NCBI RefSeq assembly: GCF_013426895.1
Contig: NZ_AP023175.1
Location: 1,302,001 to 1,366,000, forward strand
Direction of reading: 5' to 3'
From: Paraburkholderia largidicola
Lineage (GTDB): Bacteria; Pseudomonadota; Gammaproteobacteria; Burkholderiales; Burkholderiaceae
DNA: 64,000 nt
In this document: in pieces, positions 35,707 to 43,412 of the stretch
How the letters are laid out: each line of letters begins with the position of its first letter
Numbering within the stretch: position 1 is the first letter of the stretch
Made by a program: the position numbers and the translations under genes
The notes under the pieces: generated by a model
Databases searched by the model: none
The model's input: only the letters and a program-made list of their open reading frames with translations
What the model was told of the DNA's origin: nothing

Positions 35707-36984
35707 TGTACAGACTGGAGACATGGTTGACACATGTACAGAGACATCGCTGACACATGATGGTCAGGGTTTTACTGTCTTCAGGTCAAGTTTTGCGACT
35801 CGCTGATGGGCGAACCAGATCTCGATCACCCCGTCGTCTTCTTCGCTCGGGCGGGCTGCCACCTGCAGCCCCTTGAGCGCAATCGAGAGCTTCACTTTCT
35901 CGCCTCGCACGCGCACCACGCCGCTTGCATTGACCTGTAGCACTTCATCGCCGCAACCGTATTCGGGCTCGGGCAGCCGCTCCGGCATCCTGCGCAGGCT
36001 GCACGCGTAGCGGGTGACCGGCACCGCCATCCCCAGTGCCTCGTGCGGTCGTTCGGTGTTGTACACCTGCCGCCAGCGATCCAGTGCCTGCTGCACGTGC
36101 GCGTGCGTGGTGAACGTGTGCCGCTCCAGCACTTCAGCCTTCAGCGAGCGGTGAAACCGTTCATCCTTGCCATTGGTCTGCGGGTGATATGGGCGGCTGT
36201 AGCTCACCTGGATGCCCAGCCGGATCAGCCAGACCGCGAGCTCGGTGAGCTGCCCCGGCGCACTGGGCGAGCCCCACGGCGCGCCGTTGTCGGTGTTGAT
36301 GCGCGATGGCAGTCCGTAGCAGCGAAACGCCCGCTCAAGCTCTGCCTGCACGATCCCGGTGGTGGTGCGCGCGCAGGCGCTCAGCACGATGTTGTAGCGC
36401 GAGTGGTCATCGATGACCGTCAGCGGCGCGCAGCGCCCGCTCTCCAGGGTCGGGAAGTCGCCCTTGAAGTCCATCTGCCACAACGAGTTCGGATGCTCGT
36501 GCTCGAAGCGTTGCCAGTGCTGGCGCTGGCGGGACGCCTGTTCATCAATGAGCCCGTGGCGTCGCAGGATCTCGGTGATGGTGGCGGGCGCGGGAACCTC
36601 AATCTGGCCCAGATCGCGCAGGCGCCGTGCGATCTTGCGTCCGCCCCAGCCATGCTGGCGGCGCAGGTCCAGCACCAGTGCCTCGATGTGCTCCGGTGAG
36701 CGTGTGGGGCTGTGATGCGGGCGCCGGGAGCGGTCGGCCAGCCCCTTGCTACCCTCAGACTTGTGGCGGGCGAGCCACTTGTAGCCGGTCTGGCGGGTGA
36801 TCTTGAATTTACGGCATAGCTCGCTGAACGGGACCGCCTGTGTGGCGGCCTCGCAGACGAAATCTTCGCGACGATTCATGGTGTCTTTTACATCCCAGGG
36901 CATGGTTGGAATCCGGGCGTTTGATTACCCGAAAGTGTCAGTCATGTCCCTGTACACCTGTCAGCGATGTCTCCAGTCTGTACA
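35707..36984 (-). mobile_element. IS481-family insertion sequence, complete
   Basis: 1278 bp bounded by perfect 16-bp terminal inverted repeats (tgtacagactggagac); weaker similarity continues to about 50 bp inward. A 6-bp target duplication cggcgg flanks it (35701-35706 and 36985-36990). Both ends begin TGT, as in IS481 elements. One intact transposase gene fills the minus strand. The perfect ends and intact reading frame indicate a recent insertion. Confidence 0.92.
35764..36903 (-). CDS. IS481-family DDE transposase
   Basis: 379 residues. The N-terminal part has helix-turn-helix segments (FSELCRKFKITRQTGYKWLARH) and the IS481-type linker (RSRRPHHSPTRSPEHIEALV). The rve catalytic core contains the acidic triad: Asp in WQMDFKGDF, Asp in INTDNGAPWG, Glu in NGKDERFHRSLKAE. 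A C-terminal beta-rich tail follows. All catalytic residues and both ends are present, so it is probably active. Encoded on the minus strand within the 1278-bp element. Confidence 0.95.
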   Translation of the reverse strand: MPWDVKDTMNRREDFVCEAATQAVPFSELCRKFKITRQTGYKWLARHKSEGSKGLADRSRRPHHSPTRSPEHIEALVLDLRRQHGWGGRKIARRLRDLGQIEVPAPATITEILRRHGLIDEQASRQRQHWQRFEHEHPNSLWQMDFKGDFPTLESGRCAPLTVIDDHSRYNIVLSACARTTTGIVQAELERAFRCYGLPSRINTDNGAPWGSPSAPGQLTELAVWLIRLGIQVSYSRPYHPQTNGKDERFHRSLKAEVLERHTFTTHAHVQQALDRWRQVYNTERPHEALGMAVPVTRYACSLRRMPERLPEPEYGCGDEVLQVNASGVVRVRGEKVKLSIALKGLQVAARPSEEDDGVIEIWFAHQRVAKLDLKTVKP

Positions 36985-37084
36985 CGGCGGCAAAGAAAAG
37001 TAGGTGCCGCCCCGCACAGGGGCAACGCTAGCAGACCAAAAACATCACGCGGATGCCAGCAAAAACCCAGACAAACCCAAACCC

Positions 37085-37849
37085 TTACCGCGCAGCACCC
37101 ACCATCGGCTGCAACATCGGAAGAATCTCAGCCGCCGCCCGCTTAACATCATTCGGAAAATCAATCTCGATCCACGGCGCGCCGGTGACATCCGCCGTAT
37201 CAAACACATGACTCCGCTCGAGCAGCAAATCCCGCACAGCCTCTTCATGAGGCATATTCGCGCGCCCGCTATCGACATACCCCGCCACGATCTCGGCAAA
37301 TCGCTTTGCCGTCTCTTCCCGCAGCCGGAAGAACCCAACCGACTCGCCAATCGTGTCGTACTCGAGCCCCACAGCCAGTTGCTTACGCAACTCAACCGGC
37401 ACGCCATCCTTCAGACACAACTTGACAGGCTCATCGCCTGCCTCGAAGTCACGATCGATCAACAAACGGTTCACATGCTCGCCCGCGACGAGCGCGCTCA
37501 AGATACGCTCGTCATACAGCACGTCAGCATCCATCACCAGCACGTCGCCGCCGCCCGTCACCGCATCCGCGACGGTATGCACCGTCAGCACACTGCCAAG
37601 GTCAAAACGCGGGTTCAGCTTGATCTCGACCTTGTGCGGCCACTGAATCCGCTCAAGTTCAGCTTCGACCAGTTCCGGCTGAAAGCCGAGCGCCAGCACG
37701 ACGTCCGTGACGCCCGCTGCGTCGAGCATCTGCAAATGACGCTCGAGCAGGGTCACGCCGTCGAAACGCAGCAGGCATTTGGGAAACTGTTCTCCGACAG
37801 GTTGCTGGAGACGCAGGCCAAGACCTGCAGCAAGAATGATGGCGCGCAT
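37085..37849 (-). CDS. Nucleotidyltransferase (LicC/PntC-like NTP transferase)
   Basis: 254 residues of the sugar-nucleotidyltransferase fold. The N-terminal nucleotide loop is ILAAGLGLRLQ followed by FPKCLLRFDGVTLLERH. A metal-binding acidic motif MDADVLYDE is near residue 105. The size and compact domain resemble cytidylyltransferases for phosphocholine, phosphonates or inositol phosphate rather than the longer glucose-1-phosphate enzymes. It would activate a head-group as a CDP derivative. It is the last gene of a four-gene operon with a CDP-alcohol phosphotransferase, which would use just such a product. The substrate is unknown. Confidence 0.82.
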   Translation of the reverse strand: MRAIILAAGLGLRLQQPVGEQFPKCLLRFDGVTLLERHLQMLDAAGVTDVVLALGFQPELVEAELERIQWPHKVEIKLNPRFDLGSVLTVHTVADAVTGGGDVLVMDADVLYDERILSALVAGEHVNRLLIDRDFEAGDEPVKLCLKDGVPVELRKQLAVGLEYDTIGESVGFFRLREETAKRFAEIVAGYVDSGRANMPHEEAVRDLLLERSHVFDTADVTGAPWIEIDFPNDVKRAAAEILPMLQPMVGAAR

Positions 37850-37870
37850 TCGCGGTCCTTTCTAAAAAAA

Positions 37871-38875
37871 TCAATCGACAGCAGGCAGACGCGAATCGCG
37901 CCGCCGCTGCCAGCTACGTTCGCTGAAATGCAGATAAAGCAGACCGGGCAGACCCAGCAGCAACTCGCGTGCGCGCTTCACCAGCGACAACGCCAGCGCC
38001 GCCTCGGGCGGCAGGCCGACCAACGGCGCCAGCAGCAGATAGCCGCCTTCCTGGATGCCCAGCGAGCCGGGAATCGCGAAAGCCGCGCCGCGTATCGCCT
38101 GGCCGAGACTCTCGAGCAGCAACGCATCGACCCAGCCAACGGGATGACCAAGAAAGCGCAGCGCCAGCCACACTTCCACCGTGCCGATGATCCAGCCCGC
38201 GAGGCTCAGTGCGAAGCTCGCCGCAACCTTGCCGCGCTGGTCATACAGTTCGCGCACGGCGACATCGACGGCATCGGCACGCGTGGTCAGTGCCGACCAG
38301 TCGCGCTTGCCGAACACCTTCGACACGACGCGCAGTGCCTTGCCAAACAGGCCGCGCCGCTGCGCCATATAGAAGCCGACGATCATCGCCGCCAGCACGC
38401 CCGTTGCAATCAGCGCAGCCGTCTGCAAGTCTTGCATCGCGCCGTGCGCGGCCGACGCGCCGAACAGCAGCAGGCCAAGCATCGCGAAGACGATCTGCGC
38501 AAGCGCCTGCAACGTGGTGCTGACGGTGATCGCAGCCGCGGCGTCGCGCATGCGCAAGCCGCGTTGCGACAACTGACGCACCATCATCACGGGCCCGCCG
38601 ATCTGACCAGCCGGCAACAGGCTGTTCACCGATTCGCCGATCCATCGCGCGAACACCGCGTCGAGTTCGGTGACTTCCTTGCGGCGTCGGTCGAACATCA
38701 CGGAGATCGCGCCTGCATCGAGCACGAGCGGCAACAGATGGAACGCGGCGACGACGGCGAGACCCCAGCCGGCCGCCATTAACGTCGAGACGACCGAGCC
38801 GAAGCCCTGCCATGCGAGTAACGCGACGAACAGTCCGCCGCCGATCGTCAACAGGATGACGGCGGCACGCGTCAC
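37871..38875 (-). CDS. HpnL/lysylphosphatidylglycerol-synthase-type flippase-like membrane protein
   Basis: 334 residues with about seven to eight hydrophobic helices. GESVNSLLPAGQIGGPVMMVRQL near residue 80 and AFAIPGSLGIQEGGYLLLAPLVG near 265 are the conserved segments of this family. No soluble aminoacyl-transferase domain follows, so it corresponds to the membrane-only proteins proposed to move lipids or their precursors. The gene overlaps the oxygenase stop by four bases and is followed after 21 bp by the nucleotidyltransferase. A role in translocating the lipid made by the operon is a reasonable inference. Confidence 0.82.
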   Translation of the reverse strand: MTRAAVILLTIGGGLFVALLAWQGFGSVVSTLMAAGWGLAVVAAFHLLPLVLDAGAISVMFDRRRKEVTELDAVFARWIGESVNSLLPAGQIGGPVMMVRQLSQRGLRMRDAAAAITVSTTLQALAQIVFAMLGLLLFGASAAHGAMQDLQTAALIATGVLAAMIVGFYMAQRRGLFGKALRVVSKVFGKRDWSALTTRADAVDVAVRELYDQRGKVAASFALSLAGWIIGTVEVWLALRFLGHPVGWVDALLLESLGQAIRGAAFAIPGSLGIQEGGYLLLAPLVGLPPEAALALSLVKRARELLLGLPGLLYLHFSERSWQRRRDSRLPAVD

Positions 38876-39729
38876 GCGCCTTCTCCTTTGGCGTTACGGC
38901 GCGCAAACTGGCTGAACACCTGACGGAAGCCAAAGTACGCAATCGCGTCCTTGAAGTTCGAAATCACGCGGCGCCACGGGCGCATGTTCGGATCCGTGAC
39001 GTATTCGAACGTCAGCGAGACGCGCATTTCGTTTTCGAGCGCGGGCGTGATGCGGTGGCGCAGCTTGTCGCCGTCGAAGAACACGAGACCGCCCGGCGGA
39101 ATCTGCACCGAGCCCGGCAAGTCCGCCTTGTTCGGGTCGCGCGTGTGCAGCTCGTAGTCGAGACGGCACGACGATTCGTCGATCACGCCGAGCAGCAGCG
39201 TATAGCGGCGGCCGTCATAGTAAGACGTGTCGTAGTGCCAGCCGATATGGTCGCCCGGCTTCGTGTAGTAGTAGAGCGCGTACGCATGCGGATCGTCGGC
39301 CGGCGACAGCAGCAGCTTGTCGCCCGTCAGGTTCTCCAGAAAGCCGATCAGCTCCTTCGAGCGATACAGCTGCGCGATAAACGGCGCAAGGCGATCGATC
39401 GTATGGCGGCTGACGCTGCCGCCCTGCTTGTGGCCCGGCAGATAGTTGCGGTTCACATCAGGCAGCAGCCCGCGCGCCGCGGCGACCAGTTGTGCAGTCA
39501 CTTCGGGCGCAAGGAAATCTTCGAGGTACAGAAACGCGCTCTGGTCGTCGAAGTCCTTGCGCAACTGCGCGTTGTCGAAGGTGCGGACGCGGCTCGCGAC
39601 AGCGCGATCCGCATCAGGCACGCCGCTCGAAGCAGCGGCCCCAGAAACGGCAGAAGCCGGCGCGAGGCCGGCAGCGGGTTCCATCGAATTGCTTGTAATC
39701 ACGTTTTCTTCTGCGGGCACACTCATCAA
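38872..39729 (-). CDS. 2-oxoglutarate/Fe(II)-dependent oxygenase
   Basis: 285 residues. A roughly 45-residue Ala/Ser-rich, low-complexity N-terminus precedes the double-stranded beta-helix. The iron ligands are HxD in GWHYDTSYYDGRRYTLLLG (near residue 163) and the distal His in FFDGDKLRHRITPA, with the 2-oxoglutarate Arg in EMRVSLTFEY. The intact HxD argues for hydroxylation rather than halogenation. Four-base overlaps on both sides tie it to the CDP-alcohol phosphotransferase upstream and the flippase-like protein downstream. An oxygenase inside a lipid head-group operon suggests hydroxylation of a lipid or head-group; this is inference. Confidence 0.85.
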   Translation of the reverse strand: MMSVPAEENVITSNSMEPAAGLAPASAVSGAAASSGVPDADRAVASRVRTFDNAQLRKDFDDQSAFLYLEDFLAPEVTAQLVAAARGLLPDVNRNYLPGHKQGGSVSRHTIDRLAPFIAQLYRSKELIGFLENLTGDKLLLSPADDPHAYALYYYTKPGDHIGWHYDTSYYDGRRYTLLLGVIDESSCRLDYELHTRDPNKADLPGSVQIPPGGLVFFDGDKLRHRITPALENEMRVSLTFEYVTDPNMRPWRRVISNFKDAIAYFGFRQVFSQFARRNAKGEGA

Positions 39730-40412
39730 CTCACCAACGCTTGACTGTCTTTTTGCGCCGGGCGAGTACGGCGCACGACGCGCCGGTAATCGATCACCAC
39801 GTACGCAGCAAATAACGGCGCGCCGATCGACGCAGCCACGAGAAACGGTGCGACGCCACCCGTCAGCGTGACGAGCGGCAGCAGGTAAAGCACATCCTCG
39901 GTTTCGAAGCCGCCGACGGAGGCCTGCTTCGTACCCGTCTTGCCCGCCATTTCCTCGATGCGCATGCGCAGGAAGAAAATCAGCGCGACCGCGATGCCCG
40001 CAATAGTACCAAGCAGGAACGGCGGCACGGCCAGCCCGATCAGATTGCCGACCTGCGCCGACGTCATGCCATAGCCCATGCCGCCGAACAGCAGCACCGT
40101 CACGAGCGCGTCACATGCGAGGTCGTAAAAATGACCGATGCGGCTCGTCTTGCCGCTGACGCGCGCGAGCTCGCCGTCAGTGTGATCGACGAAGTTGGAC
40201 AGCACGATCAGAAACGCGCCGACGTTGGTCCACGCGAAACCGCCGCGCGCCAGTGCCAGACCGCCTGCGAGACCGATCAGCAGGCGTACCGTCGTCAGGT
40301 GATTGGGCGTAACGGGCGTGTCCACGAGCGGCATGATGAGCCGCCGGGCAAGCCGGGCGTCCCACATCCTGGGCGGCGGAACGTTCCGGGGAGGGTGTGA
40401 TTGCGAAGTCAT
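39726..40412 (-). CDS. CDP-alcohol phosphatidyltransferase-family membrane enzyme
   Basis: About 228 residues from the internal ATG 40412; the frame could start at 40439. The family signature is perfect: DG-EL-AR, eight residues, G, three, D, three, D, within HTDGELARVSGKTSRIGHFYD near residue 85. Six hydrophobic helices surround it. Such enzymes condense a CDP-activated alcohol or CDP-diacylglycerol with an acceptor to form a phospholipid or related phosphodiester. It is the first gene of the operon; three downstream genes overlap or nearly abut. The acceptor and donor are unknown. Confidence 0.88.
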   Translation of the reverse strand: MTSQSHPPRNVPPPRMWDARLARRLIMPLVDTPVTPNHLTTVRLLIGLAGGLALARGGFAWTNVGAFLIVLSNFVDHTDGELARVSGKTSRIGHFYDLACDALVTVLLFGGMGYGMTSAQVGNLIGLAVPPFLLGTIAGIAVALIFFLRMRIEEMAGKTGTKQASVGGFETEDVLYLLPLVTLTGGVAPFLVAASIGAPLFAAYVVIDYRRVVRRTRPAQKDSQALVS

Positions 40413-40647
40413 AACCCGGAAATATATACGGGATCGCATTTTCTTGCCTTAGTCGCGCACAATTCTGTTGCTTTTCAAAGACCTACTCGTGCTCGACCTG
40501 ACAGCATGTTTTTCCGAACGCAGGTAGAGTGCACGCCGGTCGTGCCGATGTTACCGGGTCTTTCGATCCCTTTCGCGGCCTGTTTGTCGTCGATCGTCGC
40601 GGTACTTCGCGCTTTTTTCGCCTCTCTGTCCATCCGCGCCCCAGCGG

Positions 40648-41100
40648 ATGTCGTTCAAAAACATGAAACAGCTTTTTGTCCGCTCTGCCCTCATCGCCAT
40701 GCTGCTTTCGGCGTCGCCGCTCGCCGCGAACGCCGCATCGCTCGATGCCGCCCTTGCATGCGACCAATCGGCGCACAAGTTCATCGCCGATCTCGCCGCG
40801 CAACAACTGATCGATCCGAAACCGATGCGCGTCGAGAGCAATTCGATCAACGCGTTCCGACCCGTGCGCGGCGCGAATCTGGATGCGTATGGCTTCAGCG
40901 TGTTCGCTGTCGTCGGCTACGAGCAGGACGATCCGATCTTTCGCGTCGGCAGCGGCGAGCCGCTCGCGAAGTCGGCTTACGGCGCCGTCGTCTGGGGCAG
41001 CGACGAGAAGGTTCAGACAGCCGTCACCGCCGCGGGCAGCACGGCCATCGTTCATCATGTCGCGCCGCATGTGACGGCGATTTTCTGCAAGCGTAGTTGA
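40648..41100 (+). CDS. Small exported protein of unknown function
   Basis: 150 residues beginning with a signal peptide (VRSALIAMLLSASPLAANA, cut near AAS). The mature protein of about 117 residues has two Cys (near residues 39 and 147), which could form a disulfide, and no domain I recognise. An alternative start is the ATG at 40663, which shortens the n-region by five residues. It is divergent from the phosphotransferase operon across a 208-bp gap and precedes the 66-bp repeat array. Confidence 0.72.
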   Translation: MSFKNMKQLFVRSALIAMLLSASPLAANAASLDAALACDQSAHKFIADLAAQQLIDPKPMRVESNSINAFRPVRGANLDAYGFSVFAVVGYEQDDPIFRVGSGEPLAKSAYGAVVWGSDEKVQTAVTAAGSTAIVHHVAPHVTAIFCKRS

Positions 41101-41132
41101 GCACGTTCACTGGCAGCGACGCGGGCACATGA

Positions 41133-41613
41133 GTTATCAACACTTTTCGTGGGTAAGCCTGAGAGTATCCTGCGCACGGACGCGCCAAGTCATTGATGTG
41201 GCTCGGAATGTGTGTCGTGCATGCGAGGGCGCATGCATTCGCTGATCGACGGCTTTTGACGCGCGCGAGCCTGCGTTCTTGTCCACAGTTTTTGGTGACA
41301 AGCCTGTGAGTAACCTGAGCAAGACCAACGCAAGTCATTGACGCAACACGGATTGCACTCGATGCATCTACGTCGCGTCGCTCACAGACGCTTCTCCGGC
41401 GTGCGGACACGCCCCAAGGTTGTCCACAGATTTTGTTCACAAGCCTGTGAGTATCCTGCGCACGAGATCGGCAAGTGCTTGATGCGACTGAACTTAAACG
41501 CGCTGCATCCAGCAGGCAAACGCGCAAGCCCGGCGAACCGCATCCGGCTTGTCCACAGATTTTGTTCACAAGGATGTGGACAAGCTGAGCACACCACACG
41601 CAAGTGCTTGCCG
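41133..41613. repeat. Array of four 66-bp direct repeats with DnaA-box-like motifs
   Basis: Units at 41133-41198, 41278-41343, 41419-41484 and 41548-41613 align without gaps over 66 bp, separated by unrelated spacers of 79, 75 and 63 bp. Positions 2-10 read TTGTCCACA in three units and TTATCAACA in the first, each one base from the DnaA box TTATCCACA. A reversed box-like motif lies at positions 29-37 (tgtggacaa in unit 4, giving a perfect 10-bp inverted pair cttgtccaca/tgtggacaag; tgtgagtaw in units 2-3). Positions 53-63 are also conserved (gcaagtsmttg). No gene occupies 41101-41763. Confidence 0.88.
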
Positions 41614-41763
41614 CCAAAGGAAGTTCGACCTACGTTGCCGATCGATGCACCGACATTCGCGCGCGCCCCACACATTGCGTGAAAGCGCGTCGGCTAAAAT
41701 CCCCGGACCATTCATGCACGGCCTTCGACGCAAGGCCAATGCGCCTGACCACCGGAGCCTTTC

Positions 41764-42198
41764 ATGCCCTACGATCAGCAGAACCCGTTTGCCCGCATCC
41801 TGCGTGACGAATTGCCGTCCATCCGTATCTATGAAGACGAGCACACCGTTGCGATGATGGACATCATGCCGCAGGCCGAAGGCCACGTGCTGGTTCTGCC
41901 GAAAGAGCCCGCCGCCGAGCTGTTCGAACTGTCGGAAGACGCGGCGGCCGCCGCGATCCGCACCGCGCGTAAGGTCGCGATTGCCGTGAAAGCGGCGCTC
42001 AACCCGCCGGGAATGATGATCGCGCAACTGAACGGCGCGGCGTCCGGCCAGACCGTGCCGCACGTGCACTTTCACGTGATTCCGCGTCACGACGGCATTC
42101 CGTTGAAGATCCACGCAGCCGAACGCGCCGATCTCGACGAGCTGCGCGCGCTGGCCGAGCGCATCAAGACGGAGCTGAAGAAGTCCGCGTCCGCCTGA
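41764..42198 (+). CDS. HIT-family protein
   Basis: 144 residues with the histidine-triad motif HVHFHVIPR near residue 100, preceded by an LPKEPAAELFEL strand-helix and by IYEDEHTVAMMDIMPQAEGH near the start. HIT proteins hydrolyse or transfer nucleotides from nucleoside phosphoramidates or dinucleoside polyphosphates. The ATG is preceded by GGAG-like sequence in ccggagcctttc. It stands alone downstream of the 66-bp repeat array. Confidence 0.93.
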   Translation: MPYDQQNPFARILRDELPSIRIYEDEHTVAMMDIMPQAEGHVLVLPKEPAAELFELSEDAAAAAIRTARKVAIAVKAALNPPGMMIAQLNGAASGQTVPHVHFHVIPRHDGIPLKIHAAERADLDELRALAERIKTELKKSASA

Positions 42199-42224
42199 GC
42201 CGCTAACTGTAGAGATAAGCGGCG

Positions 42225-42728
42225 TCAGCCCGGCCGACGAAACTCGTTCTCGACCCACGACGCCGCGCTCGCCCTGCTGAACTTGAAGTTCGGCGCGACC
42301 TTCACTTGCGCGAGCTGCTCGCCGAAGGAATCGAACGCGGTGAGCAGCGCATAGGGATCGTCCTCGTCGGGGACGATGTCGAGCGTGACTTCGATGGTAG
42401 CGTCGCCGGACTCCACCGCCATCCGTTTGTGCAACTGCGCGTGCAGTTGCTGTTCATGCCGGCGCAGCACTTCCGAAGCCGTCTTCACGAGCGTGTTGAA
42501 TGCGCCCGTGTCCAGCGGCTTCGGATTCTTCTTGTCGCGGCCCATCGTCCACGGGCCCACCAGCGCGGGCTCGGCCTCGCCGTCCTTGATCATCTCGACA
42601 GCCCAGCCGTCGTCGTCTTCATTCTTCTTGACGCGTGCGGTCCAGCCGTTGTCGCGCCACAGGCGGTCTTCGTGCAGCGCTTCGGACGCGCTGTCCGCGT
42701 CGGGTTCGGTGAGAGGCGTATCGGTCAT
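42225..42728 (-). CDS. Conserved hypothetical protein, acidic and cytosolic
   Basis: About 167 residues from ATG 42728, chosen over the Arg-rich upstream extension to 42809. No signal peptide or membrane segment. The sequence has many Asp and Glu residues, with a central DGWAVEMIKDGEAEPALVG strand region and a terminal FSRASAASWVENEFRRPG. I do not recognise the family. It converges on the HIT gene with 26 bp between stops. Confidence 0.72.
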   Translation of the reverse strand: MTDTPLTEPDADSASEALHEDRLWRDNGWTARVKKNEDDDGWAVEMIKDGEAEPALVGPWTMGRDKKNPKPLDTGAFNTLVKTASEVLRRHEQQLHAQLHKRMAVESGDATIEVTLDIVPDEDDPYALLTAFDSFGEQLAQVKVAPNFKFSRASAASWVENEFRRPG

Positions 42729-42957
42729 TGAGAGAGGGCTCGGGTTCGTCGGGCGCCGCATCGAACCTGCGGCGCGAAACCTCCATTTTACCCAGGCGCG
42801 CCGCCGCAAAATCGGCCACGCGCACGCCTATAACCAATGGACAAAAAAAAGGCGCCTTATCGTGCAAATATGGAAAAGTTCAATTTAATTCGATATCGAT
42901 CTACGAAACAATTCATTGACGATTATTAAACTGAACGATTCCACCTTGTTTAAAGGC

Positions 42958-42982
42958 AAAAAAAAGCGGCCCGAAGGCCGCT
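42958..42982 (-). terminator. Strong minus-strand terminator with a UUCG loop, without an obvious gene
   Basis: Read on the minus strand: AGCGGCC, loop TTCG, GGCCGCT, then eight T residues (stem 42965-42971 with 42976-42982; T-run 42958-42964 and adjoining A-run). It would end a transcript coming from the right, yet no credible minus-strand gene lies between it and the porin promoter. It may mark the 3' end of a small RNA. Confidence 0.7.
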
Positions 42983-43412
42983 GAAAACAGATGAAAAAGA
43001 CAACCCTTGGTCGAGGGTTGAGACAAATTCTATAAGCAGTCACTCGCCGACGCGAGCCCATCCAGTGGAAGAGTACCTTTCCAAAAATCGCACTAATCGA
43101 GGCTTGCAAAAGCCCACGTAAACGGTTTTCAACGGGTTAACCCGGCTGACTTCTGGCTGTCACCGTCGCACTACTGCAACAATGCGACAATTGACAACAC
43201 CTCCTCCGGCGCACGCCGAATTCAAAAAACCCTTTAAAACCAAAATACTTAGCGACGTTAATCCGTCTATTCCGTTTTCTGGAAAGCATTGTTGCGCGAG
43301 ACGAAAGTAACCCGGCGATTATCAGTAATACACTTCGCTCCGGATCGACGGCACGCATTGCAGCGCGTGTTCCGTATTACGGTCTCCACGCAAAGTCTCG
43401 GAGTAATAAAGC
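42983..43412. other. Gene-free region upstream of the porin gene
   Basis: Together with 42729-42957 this makes a 684-bp gap, noticeably more AT-rich than the genes around it. It must contain the porin promoter and 5' leader on the plus strand. On the minus strand it may hold a small RNA ending at the terminator just left of it. Short open frames here (such as 43137-43358) look random. Confidence 0.5.

Larger units (their letters stand above)
35118..37060. repeat. Large inverted-repeat (MITE-like) element, copy 2, split by an insertion sequence
   Basis: The left end (tggcatccgcg near 35120-35130) and right end (cgcggatgccagc, 37048-37060) match copies 1 and 3. Removing the insertion (1278 bp) and its 6-bp target duplication leaves an element of about the same size as the others. 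The left arm hairpin (cctacttttctttgc and its complement, from about 35175) is intact. The corresponding right-arm hairpin is opened at its apex by the insertion. Inner gccgcccaggtggcaaac arms occur at about 35386 and 35499-35518. Confidence 0.85.

Noticed and set aside
38872-39729. Radical-type halogenase (BesD/HalD-like) instead of hydroxylase
   Set aside because: Halogenases of that group replace the iron-ligand Asp with Gly or Ala, but here HYD keeps the Asp.
41133-41613. CRISPR array
   Set aside because: Repeats are 66 bp and degenerate, spacers vary from 63 to 79 bp, there are only four units, and no cas gene is nearby.
43137-43358. A 73-codon minus-strand open frame in the porin leader region
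   Set aside because: Biased to Arg, Ser and Cys, with no ribosome site and no family resemblance; the region is better explained as leader and possible small RNA.
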